Source: JAFEDN01 sp963832945
GTDB taxonomy: Bacteria; Pseudomonadota; Gammaproteobacteria; Coxiellales; Coxiellaceae
Length of the DNA stretch: 64,000 bases
Reading direction: 5' to 3'
NCBI GenBank assembly: GCA_963832945.1
Contig: CAWHVV010000007.1
Span: 496,001 to 560,000, forward strand
Shown here: piece after piece, positions 56,692 to 64,000 of the stretch
How positions within the stretch are numbered: the stretch's first letter is position 1
How the letters are laid out: each line of letters opens with the position of its first letter
Notes under the pieces: generated by a model
The model's input: only the letters and a program-made list of their open reading frames with translations
What the model was told of the DNA's origin: nothing
The model's database searches: none
Made by a program: the position numbers and the translations under genes

Positions 56692-57951
56692 ATGTTCAAT
56701 AATGGAAATACTTCCTGGTTGTTGCTCTCATCGGCATGGGTATTATTAATGACCCCTGGTGTTGCATTTTTCTATTCCGGCCTTGTTTCAACGCGAAGTG
56801 TCATTAACACCATTAATATGAGTTTTATCTGTTTAGCAGTTATTCCTTTATTGTGGGCATTAATTGGATTTAGTTTAGCTTTTTCCGCTGGAAATATTTT
56901 TATTGGTAGCTTTCATTGGGTGGGATTAAAAGGAATCAGCATCGCTACGCACAATAAAACCTCTGATGTTCCTGAATATGCTTTTGTCGTCTTTCAAATG
57001 ATGTTTGCTGTCATAGCACCCGCTTTAATTTCAGGCGCCATTGTGGGACGAATGAAATTTAAAGCCTACGTCATTTTTATAATTTTATGGAGTTTATTAA
57101 TCTATACACCTATCGCACATTGGGTATGGGGACCGGATGGCTGGATTGCGAGATTAGGCGCTATTGATTTTGCAGGAGGTACGGTTGTACATATTAATGC
57201 GGGATTCGCAGCGCTGGTTGCCGCCCTTATTCTGGGACCCCGACTGGCTTCCAATGAACATATTCACGAAGTCCCTCACAATATTCCATTTGTAATCCTT
57301 GGTTCTTCTTTACTCTGGTTTGGGTGGTATGGCTTTAATGCGGGTTCTGCCCTTGCAGCTAATGGTCTTGCCAGTTTGTCATTTGTAACGACTACGCTGG
57401 CTGCATCCGCATCCATTTTTACCTGGACAATATGGTGTTGGCTAAGAGGCCAGCCATCTTCCGCCATTGGCAAAGCATGTTCTGCTGTTATAGGATTAGT
57501 GACCATTACCCCAGCCGCGGGTTATGTAACACCCATGGGAGCCATACTGATTGGTTGCGTGGGCGCCTCCGTCTGTTATTACATGATGTTATACCGAAGT
57601 AAATTGCTTAGAAAAATTGATGATACTTTGGATGTCTTTATCTGCCATGGAATGGCGGGCGTCACAGGATCGATCATGACAGGGCTTCTGGCAACTAAAA
57701 CGGTTAATTCTGCCGGTTTTAATGGTCTTTTTTATGGGAATCCGCAGCTAGTCGTGAAGCAATTAATAGCAGTCGGCGCAACGATATTAATGACGGTGAC
57801 AGGAACAGCTTTAATATTATTTTTTTTGAAGACTTTTATGCACATTCGTCCCAGCGCGGAAGAAGTCGCTCAAGGCATAGACATGAGCGAACATGGTGAA
57901 AACGCTTATGAACGTTTACCCCGATTAAAAAGCGGGAGAGGTCACGTCTAA
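56692..57951 (+). CDS. amt: ammonium transporter
   Basis: 419 residues with eleven membrane segments. The N-terminal WLLLSSAWVLLMTPGVAFFY and AGGTVVHINAGFAALVAAL (first pore His) and CHGMAGVTGSIMTGLLA (second pore His) are diagnostic. Amt conducts ammonium or ammonia across the inner membrane. Most bacteria have glnK next to amt; none is seen here. Downstream, the toxin-antitoxin pair lies on the other strand. Confidence 0.95.
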   Translation: MFNNGNTSWLLLSSAWVLLMTPGVAFFYSGLVSTRSVINTINMSFICLAVIPLLWALIGFSLAFSAGNIFIGSFHWVGLKGISIATHNKTSDVPEYAFVVFQMMFAVIAPALISGAIVGRMKFKAYVIFIILWSLLIYTPIAHWVWGPDGWIARLGAIDFAGGTVVHINAGFAALVAALILGPRLASNEHIHEVPHNIPFVILGSSLLWFGWYGFNAGSALAANGLASLSFVTTTLAASASIFTWTIWCWLRGQPSSAIGKACSAVIGLVTITPAAGYVTPMGAILIGCVGASVCYYMMLYRSKLLRKIDDTLDVFICHGMAGVTGSIMTGLLATKTVNSAGFNGLFYGNPQLVVKQLIAVGATILMTVTGTALILFFLKTFMHIRPSAEEVAQGIDMSEHGENAYERLPRLKSGRGHV

Positions 57952-58032
57952 ACCTGCCCCACTCTGCTGGATTGTTTGCGATCCCGGTGTGGCGAGCAGC
58001 CTATCAATTTGGTATGAAGTCCAAAATTTCGC

Positions 58033-58359
58033 TCATTCAAATAAAGTAATAACCCTGGCCAACACTTCTTCCATCACCGGTTTTGGCGCCCGCTCTATCT
58101 TTCTTCCCCGGCGTGCAGCTAAATCCATTGCACGTGGTTGATCGCATCGCACAACGCCGGTCGTATTGGTGTCAGTTAAGCGAACTGCAAAGCCTGCCAT
58201 TCTGGCAAAGCTGCCGCCATTGGTAATGGGCAGTACTATGGGTGTTTTGGTCAGCTTGTTAAAAGCAAGTGGCGAGACTATTAAAACCGGTCTGGTTCCC
58301 TGCTGCTCATGCCCGGCAGTCGGATCTAAAGATACCAAATAAATATCTCCTCTATCCAT
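58033..58359 (-). CDS. PemK/MazF-family toxin (ChpB-like)
   Basis: 108 residues. MazF/PemK pattern: MDRGDIYLVSLDPTAGHEQQ, GTRPVLIVSPLAFNK, PITNGG and GVVRCDQPRAMDL. These toxins are sequence-specific endoribonucleases. The start overlaps the antitoxin stop (TAATG), the usual coupling of such pairs. Confidence 0.93.
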   Translation of the reverse strand: MDRGDIYLVSLDPTAGHEQQGTRPVLIVSPLAFNKLTKTPIVLPITNGGSFARMAGFAVRLTDTNTTGVVRCDQPRAMDLAARRGRKIERAPKPVMEEVLARVITLFE

Positions 58360-58616
58360 TAAATCAACTCTTTACCAACAGGCTTGTTGCGCAACCAGGC
58401 TTTATCTTCTTTGCTGATTTTTGTCGATTTATCGCATTGAGCTAATAATTCACCCAAAGTGTACTTCGCTTTGGAAGCGGGTTCTATAACCAGTTTTCCA
58501 TGGCTTACAGCCACTCCAACTTTGGAGCCGGCATGCAAATGCAGGACTTTAAGGACGGCAGGCGGCACAGCCAACATAATTGAGCCGCCTACTTTTCTAA
58601 GATTGGTTATGTGCAT
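58359..58616 (-). CDS. AbrB-type antitoxin (ChpS/PemI-like)
   Basis: 85 residues from the ATG at 58616 (MHITNLRKVGGSIMLAVPPA), preceded by GAGAG; the longer frame upstream has no supporting signal. It is a swapped-hairpin AbrB DNA-binding domain followed by a C-terminal segment that binds the toxin (KEDKAWLRNKPVGKELI). Such antitoxins repress their own operon. Confidence 0.92.
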   Translation of the reverse strand: MHITNLRKVGGSIMLAVPPAVLKVLHLHAGSKVGVAVSHGKLVIEPASKAKYTLGELLAQCDKSTKISKEDKAWLRNKPVGKELI

Positions 58617-58778
58617 GGCATTTCTCTCTTTACAATTGTTATACATAAATATAATATATTTTATGAGAAACGTCAATAACTGATATTCTACTCACATGCT
58701 TTGGCGCTGACGTTTTTTGACAAAGGCATACATAAAATGTAGGATAGATTTTTTTTAAATATATTATAGAGAATTAAT

Positions 58779-60374
58779 ATGCGGGCTAGAATAAATATAC
58801 AATCTTTTTCAAGTTCAATAGTATCAATAAGTCAGTTTTGCGGCAATAAATTGTATGAAGCGGGAGTTATTGTTGTCAATTATTTGGGAGCTGGCGCATT
58901 ATCATTGCATTATCGATATCTTTCACGAAATCATGCCCTTAGAGATACCTATAGCATTCTTTCAAAATTGATCGACGCGCTATCAAAAAAAAATTCTTCT
59001 CTAGAGGATATCGGAAAACTATTCAATACATTACCTATTAAATACACCCCTCCTCCAGGCACTCTGCCTTCAGGCGATATTGCACAGCAAATTAATACAA
59101 AAAATCAAGAACTGTTAATGGCTCTTAACGCACAACGACTTAGTTGGGCGAAAATGTTGAAAGGTCCAGAGGGCGCTTTGCAGGAACTCATTCCTTTGAT
59201 TTCTGAGTTATCACGCCTTTATGATATTTATCGTTTTCCCAATTATTCTGGAGCGCCTCGATATTCTTGCTGCATAGAGTTAGATCCTGAAGCAGAATCG
59301 AAAAAATGGAAAAAAGTACCCAGTAAAGAAGCCTTAAAAGAAGTTCCTCCTTACCTTTATTATTATTCTCATCCGATGGATGGAGACAGTAATGATAATT
59401 GGAGGGGCTTTCCATCGCTTGGAAGCAAAATCTATTATGCTTCAAACTCGCCCTGGACGAAAGGAATTGATTTTTTGGATCGCTGCCTTAAAGAAGAAAA
59501 AAAATTACGAGACATGAACGTTGTGAGTATTAAAGAATTCATCAAGCAACTACACCAAATTAGTATTGCGGGAGGGAGTTCAAAAGGCAGTTTTCGTAAA
59601 GAAAATGTGGTTGTTGTTATAAATGGTTTCAATAATTTAAATCTTGCCATTGAATATGGTAAAGACAGCGTTCAAAAAGCATTGCTTATTGAAATACGTA
59701 ATATAAGCAATCGGTGGGATGAATGGGAACCTCAAAAAATGAATTACTTAACACCAGAACAATGGACAGCTTATGAGGCTGCAATAGGAATTGCTGCACC
59801 ACAATGGACGTATGTAGATAACTTCATAGATGAATTTTGTGCGAAGTTGGTTGTGCATTTGAAGGATGATCGATTTCATCCCTTTCAGGTTGCCGCTTTT
59901 ATTCACTGTGGTATTACGACAATTCATCCTTATGAAGATGGAAATGGGCGGTTAGCCCGCCTGCTAATGAATTATTACCTTATGGAAAATGGATTTTATC
60001 CTATTGTTATTCCTACGGACAAGGAGTATACAAAAGTTTCTCTCCAATCAGTAAAACAACGAGAAAAAGTATTTTCAGATTATTTGAATAAAATTTATCA
60101 ACAAATCATAGAGGGAATAAGTACTGGACAGAGCATAGTGAAAACTTCTGGAGAACCTCATAAGCACCACTTACCTATGGAAAAAAATATAGGAAAAAAT
60201 GAAAACAGTGGGTCCCTACTTTTTGATAGTAGGATGAATCCAAAAAGCCCGAGCTCAGTGATGATCTATGAAAACGGCGGGCGATTTGAGTTATTTGCTA
60301 ACCCTGAAGAACAAGTTTCTGAAAAAAACGATCAATTAAGTACTCAAAGTCTAGTGCTTTCTTCCACGAAATGA
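58779..60374 (+). CDS. Fic-domain protein
   Basis: 531 residues. The Fic motif is complete and canonical: IHPYEDGNGRLAR, with His383. It is preceded by a Fic_N-type segment (SSKGSFRKENVVV) and FQVAAFIHCGITT. Fic proteins usually transfer AMP from ATP to Ser/Thr/Tyr of targets. There is no signal peptide; the first ~130 residues and the last ~100 (polar, ending QSLVLSSTK) are extra to the Fic core. No clear (S/T)xxxE(G/N) inhibitory helix was found by eye. It may be a host-directed AMPylase. It is AT-rich, with no adjacent antitoxin (FicA/VbhA-like). Confidence 0.88.
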   Translation: MRARINIQSFSSSIVSISQFCGNKLYEAGVIVVNYLGAGALSLHYRYLSRNHALRDTYSILSKLIDALSKKNSSLEDIGKLFNTLPIKYTPPPGTLPSGDIAQQINTKNQELLMALNAQRLSWAKMLKGPEGALQELIPLISELSRLYDIYRFPNYSGAPRYSCCIELDPEAESKKWKKVPSKEALKEVPPYLYYYSHPMDGDSNDNWRGFPSLGSKIYYASNSPWTKGIDFLDRCLKEEKKLRDMNVVSIKEFIKQLHQISIAGGSSKGSFRKENVVVVINGFNNLNLAIEYGKDSVQKALLIEIRNISNRWDEWEPQKMNYLTPEQWTAYEAAIGIAAPQWTYVDNFIDEFCAKLVVHLKDDRFHPFQVAAFIHCGITTIHPYEDGNGRLARLLMNYYLMENGFYPIVIPTDKEYTKVSLQSVKQREKVFSDYLNKIYQQIIEGISTGQSIVKTSGEPHKHHLPMEKNIGKNENSGSLLFDSRMNPKSPSSVMIYENGGRFELFANPEEQVSEKNDQLSTQSLVLSSTK

Positions 60375-60431
60375 TGTTTTCTTTATGAAAAATTAATCAT
60401 AGCTGTCTGGAAATTCAAAACCGGGGTTCTT

Positions 60432-61259
60432 TTAAAGTTTAGTCTCTGCCAAAGCCTTTTTAGTAAATTTGATTACCGGCACCGCTGAAAGCAATGCCTG
60501 GGTATAGGGATGTTGCGGTGAGGCGTAAAGAGATCTTTTGGGGCCGATCTCTACAATCTGACCGTGATACAGCACCAACACTCGATCACTAATATACCTG
60601 ATCACACCCAAGTCGTGTGAAATAAATAAAATAGTGAATTTTAATTTTTGCTGAATTTCCTGCAATAAATTGATAATTTGTGCCTTGATGGACGCATCCA
60701 GAGCACTCACTGACTCATCACAAATGAGTATTCGCGGCTCCAGAATGAGCGCACGGGCAATATTGATACGCTGACATTGTCCACCGGAAAATTCCTGGGG
60801 ATAACGATTAAGCTGGTTTGGATCCAAACCAACGAGCTGAATCATCGACCTGACTTTCTCAATAACGGATGCCTTGGCCATCCGCGGGTAAAGCGTGATT
60901 AACGGCTCCGCGATAATCTCGGCAATAGTCATGCGCGGATTAAGCGCAGCAACGGGATCCTGAAAAACAAACTGCAGATGTTTATGTACCTCGTTCCATT
61001 GTTTGGCGGTGGCTTCCGACAAATCTATCCGGCCATCAAATATGGCGCTTCCCGAAGTGATGGGATTCAAACCACATAATGCCCGCGCCAGCGAAGATTT
61101 ACCGCTGCCGGATTCACCGACAATCCCCAGGGTTTCACCTTCAAATACATCAAAATTAACCCCATCCACGGCACGAATCACCTTACCCGCTTTGAAAAGC
61201 CTGCCTTTTAACTTAAAGTGAATTTTCAGGTCTTTAATTTCCAGAATTTTTTTCTTCAT
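60432..61259 (-). CDS. oppF: oligopeptide ABC transporter ATP-binding protein OppF
   Basis: 275 residues. Walker A GESGSGKSSL (~49-58), signature FSGGQCQRINIARAL, Walker B RILICDESVSAL. The C-terminal oligopeptide-binding extension is short, as expected for the F subunit. With OppD it powers peptide import. Last gene of oppBCDF; the ATG overlaps the oppD stop by 4 bases. Confidence 0.95.
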   Translation of the reverse strand: MKKKILEIKDLKIHFKLKGRLFKAGKVIRAVDGVNFDVFEGETLGIVGESGSGKSSLARALCGLNPITSGSAIFDGRIDLSEATAKQWNEVHKHLQFVFQDPVAALNPRMTIAEIIAEPLITLYPRMAKASVIEKVRSMIQLVGLDPNQLNRYPQEFSGGQCQRINIARALILEPRILICDESVSALDASIKAQIINLLQEIQQKLKFTILFISHDLGVIRYISDRVLVLYHGQIVEIGPKRSLYASPQHPYTQALLSAVPVIKFTKKALAETKL

Positions 61260-62242
61260 AGACCACCTTCATCGTCTGCCTTAAATGCGCATTTCATAAC
61301 ATGGCGAGGAGAAATTTTTTGCAATGGAATTAAATTACTGCATTTTTCATTGACTTTCGGGCATCTTTCCTGAAATGGGCAGCCCGTTGGCAGATGCAGC
61401 AAATTGGGCGGCTCTCCGGAGATAGTTTTCAGATGATCCCCATCGTGATCCGGATTCGGAATTGCCGCCAGCAATGCTTCAGTATAAGGATGACAGGGTT
61501 CGGTAAACAACCGTGATACAGAAGCCGTCTCCATTAACCACCCGGCATACATAACATTCACTTGATCACAAATATTAGCCACGACTCCCATATCATGAGT
61601 GACAAAAAGGATCGACATATTTAATTCCTGCTTTAATTCCTTTAGCAATGCTAAAAATTGTGCCTGCACGGTCACATCCAGAGCCGTGGTGGGTTCATCA
61701 GCGATGAGTAATTTTGGCCTGGTTAATAAAGACATCGCGATCATCACCCGCTGGCGCATGCCGCCCGAAAATTCGTGTGGATAGGAATGGATTCTTTGTC
61801 CCGCGTCTGGAATTTTGACACGATCGAGCATATCGATAGAGTGTAAAAGCGACTGCTTATAACTCATTTTCTGATGCACCATCAATACTTCGGTCATTTG
61901 TGCGCTTATTTTGAGATAGGGATTCAGTGACGTCATCGGATCCTGGAAGATCATAGCCATCTGGTTGCCGCGAATTTTGTTCAGCCTGGCAGTGCTTAAG
62001 CCAATTAATTCCTGACCCCTAAATTTTATTGAACCCGTCATTTTACTATTGCCGGCTAACAATCCCATAATAGCCAGCATCGTTTGACTTTTACCAGAGC
62101 CGGACTCACCCACAATACCGACAACTTCGCCGTCATACACTTTAAAGGATAAGCCATTAACTGCTTTCACCTGACCATCCTGAACACTGAATTCAATGGT
62201 CAGGTCTCGAACTTCTAATAATGGTACAACGTTTCGGTTCAT
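61256..62242 (-). CDS. oppD: oligopeptide ABC transporter ATP-binding protein OppD
   Basis: 328 residues. Walker A GESGSGKSQ, signature FSGGMRQRVMIAMSL, Walker B LLIADEPTTAL, then the D-loop and the C-terminal Cys-rich oligopeptide motif (GCPFQERCPKVNEKC) that binds a cluster or metal in this family. Twelve bases downstream of oppC. Confidence 0.95.
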   Translation of the reverse strand: MNRNVVPLLEVRDLTIEFSVQDGQVKAVNGLSFKVYDGEVVGIVGESGSGKSQTMLAIMGLLAGNSKMTGSIKFRGQELIGLSTARLNKIRGNQMAMIFQDPMTSLNPYLKISAQMTEVLMVHQKMSYKQSLLHSIDMLDRVKIPDAGQRIHSYPHEFSGGMRQRVMIAMSLLTRPKLLIADEPTTALDVTVQAQFLALLKELKQELNMSILFVTHDMGVVANICDQVNVMYAGWLMETASVSRLFTEPCHPYTEALLAAIPNPDHDGDHLKTISGEPPNLLHLPTGCPFQERCPKVNEKCSNLIPLQKISPRHVMKCAFKADDEGGL

Positions 62243-62253
62243 AGGCTTCTCTG

Positions 62254-63129
62254 CTAACGTGGATCTAACGCATCACGCAATCCATTGGCTAAAAAAGCGA
62301 AAGATAATAAAGTTATAATCATTAATCCAGCCGGAAATAATAACAACCACCATGCCTGCATATTTTGCGCGCCATCTGCGATCAGCAGACCCCACGATGT
62401 CATGGGTTCGGTAACTCCTAAACCAAAGAAACTAAGCACAGCGGACAATACAATCATATTGGGTATTGTAAGCGCCGCATAAACAATCACAACGCCTAAT
62501 AAATTAGGGATAACATGACGGCCAATAATTTTGAAACCACTCACACCATAAATTAATGCCGCCTCAACATATTCTTTGTGTTTGATACCGAGCGTTTGTC
62601 CACGCACAATGCGTGACATGTCCAGCCAGGAGATGGCAGCAATCGCTACAAATGATAACGCTAAATTGTTGCCAAATAGAGTAATCAGCAAAATGCAAAA
62701 AAATAAAAATGGGATTCCATACAACACATCGACAATCCGCATCATGATGGTATCTACTTTGCCACCCACATAACCGGCGATCGCACCGTAGAAAATGCCT
62801 ATTAATATCACGACAAAAGCCGCCGCAAATGCGATTTCAAAGGTAATGCGTCCACCTATAAAACAACGAATTAATAAATCTCTCCCCAGGTTATCAGTAC
62901 CAAACCAATGCTGACTATTGGGCGCCTGCAGAATACTGCTCCAATCCGTCTTGTCATAAGCAATATGACTGAACATCGGCTCAACGATACAGAGGATTGC
63001 CAAAATGAGGATAATGATCGCGCTGGCCATCGCAAGTTTATTACGCGACAGGCGCCTGAATGCGCTTAACCAGAAACCTCGGGTTTTAGGAATATCTAAA
63101 TGTAGATTTTTAGTTTTAATAAATATCAT
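62254..63129 (-). CDS. oppC: oligopeptide ABC transporter permease OppC
   Basis: 291 residues, about six membrane segments, with an N-terminal leader typical of OppC (RRLSRNKLAMASAIIILIL) and the ABC-permease EAA-like loop (EAALIYGVSGFKIIGRHVIP). The GTDNLGRDLLIR segment is family-typical. Five bases after oppB. Confidence 0.94.
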   Translation of the reverse strand: MIFIKTKNLHLDIPKTRGFWLSAFRRLSRNKLAMASAIIILILAILCIVEPMFSHIAYDKTDWSSILQAPNSQHWFGTDNLGRDLLIRCFIGGRITFEIAFAAAFVVILIGIFYGAIAGYVGGKVDTIMMRIVDVLYGIPFLFFCILLITLFGNNLALSFVAIAAISWLDMSRIVRGQTLGIKHKEYVEAALIYGVSGFKIIGRHVIPNLLGVVIVYAALTIPNMIVLSAVLSFFGLGVTEPMTSWGLLIADGAQNMQAWWLLLFPAGLMIITLLSFAFLANGLRDALDPR

Positions 63130-63134
63130 TTTTT

Positions 63135-64000
63135 TTACTGTTTAATTTTGGGGTCTAGCAACATATAAACGAAATCCACGATAAAATTAAAAATTATAGT
63201 TAGGGTGCTGCCTAAAATGGTGATGGCCATAATCATATTGTAGTCGCGATTAGTGGCGGCATTTGTGGTCAATAAACCAAGTCCGGGCAGAGTGAACACC
63301 TGCTCAGTCACGACCGCGCCCACCAGAATTCCAGCAAACATGGGGCCCAGTAAAGAAACCACCGGCAATAACGTGGGACGTATGGCGTGTTTAAATAAAA
63401 TTTTGTTGACCGGCAAACCCTTCGCGCGGGCAGTGCGAATATAATTGGAATTCAGCACATCGATGATGCCGCCACGTGATACAAAGGCAACACTGGGTAG
63501 ATAGGCAAGCGTTAATACCAGCACCGGCAAGCACAGATGCGCAAAATCGCCCTCCCCCCAACCGCCGGCAGGAAACATCCGAAAAGCCACTGCAAAAATT
63601 AATACGAACAAAGGACCGGTAACCATGGTTGGAATTGCAGTGAGGACAATGTTGCTGGACATCACCAATTTGTCAAACCATGAATTTTTATAAAGTCCGG
63701 CATAAGCGCCACAAATAATTCCTGCCGGCACTACAATAATCATTGTATAAATACTGAGACGCAACGTTACCCAAAAACCTCCCATGTTATCTGGAAATAA
63801 CAGGCCATTAATAGACTGATCCAGATACTTCATGGAAACACCAAAGTTTCCATGAATTAAATCTTTTAAATAAAGTAAATATTGCTGCCAAAGTGGTAAA
63901 TCGAGCCGGTATTGCGCCAATAATGATTTAAGAGCTTCCGGTGATAGCGCCCGCTCACCCTCGAAAGGATTACCAGGCGCCAAATGCACCAGAAAAAATA
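63135..64000 (-). CDS. oppB: oligopeptide ABC transporter permease OppB (partial)
   Basis: The frame extends past the right edge; family members have ~25 more N-terminal residues with the first membrane segment, and the visible edge reads FFLVHLAPGNPFEGE. The rest has YLKDLIHGNFGVSMKY and the EAA-like loop RTARAKGLPVNKILFKHAIR. First visible gene of oppBCDF; any oppA would lie beyond the window or elsewhere. Confidence 0.94.
   Translation of the reverse strand, partial: FFLVHLAPGNPFEGERALSPEALKSLLAQYRLDLPLWQQYLLYLKDLIHGNFGVSMKYLDQSINGLLFPDNMGGFWVTLRLSIYTMIIVVPAGIICGAYAGLYKNSWFDKLVMSSNIVLTAIPTMVTGPLFVLIFAVAFRMFPAGGWGEGDFAHLCLPVLVLTLAYLPSVAFVSRGGIIDVLNSNYIRTARAKGLPVNKILFKHAIRPTLLPVVSLLGPMFAGILVGAVVTEQVFTLPGLGLLTTNAATNRDYNMIMAITILGSTLTIIFNFIVDFVYMLLDPKIKQ

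Overview
The window looks like chromosome from an AT-rich gammaproteobacterium of the Legionellales (Legionella/Coxiella side). The main evidence is the minus-strand gene order fimV-like, truA, accD, folC, SPOR protein, cvpA, purF, which is a gammaproteobacterial arrangement. An OPT-family transporter, a Fic protein and several large unrecognised proteins suggest a host-associated life. This placement is inferred from gene content and order only.

Layout. 1-5966 is one open frame on the minus strand running off the left edge: a giant protein with a transglutaminase-like domain and two AAA+ ATPase domains. 6.0-7.7 kb holds a secreted repeat protein and a LysE-family exporter bracketed by two inverted copies of a structured repeat. 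7.9-24.9 kb is mostly housekeeping: an AAA/DUF4143 ATPase, tex, purF, cvpA, SPOR, folC, accD, a FadL-like porin, truA, a FimV-like protein, dinG, an OPT transporter and a quinone-oxidoreductase-like gene. Five of these (the ATPase, tex, purF, folC, the oxidoreductase) are broken in this sequence. 25.5-52.9 kb is a trehalose/alpha-glucan cluster: otsA (fused to a dead phosphatase domain), glgE, treY (frameshifted), a GH57-like gene, glgB, malQ and treS-maltokinase on the minus strand, then otsB, a GH15 enzyme, treZ and a debranching enzyme on the plus strand. Three routes to trehalose (OtsA-OtsB, TreY-TreZ, TreS) meet the maltose-1-phosphate route to branched glucan (TreS-Mak, GlgE, GlgB); no glgA, glgC or glgP is present here. 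53-64 kb holds a frameshifted unknown protein, a NagX-like membrane protein, an ammonium transporter, a PemK/MazF-type toxin-antitoxin pair, a Fic protein and an oppBCDF operon cut by the right edge.

Two repeat systems stand out. The first is a family of about 110-175 bp interspersed repeats (seven copies, called E1-E7 here) built from consecutive hairpins whose stems differ between copies but stay paired. One copy lies in frame inside malQ and one interrupts folC. The second is a single element of about 843 bp (46999-47841) with 273-base inverted arms, each arm containing a 48-bp hairpin; differences between the arms are compensated within each hairpin.

Ten single-base frameshifts in six genes can all be repaired by removing one base, and about seven of them lie in short homopolymers. 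Either the assembly carries insertion-type errors or these genes share a recent insertion-biased decay; raw reads would decide. No tRNA, rRNA, CRISPR array or transposase gene was seen.
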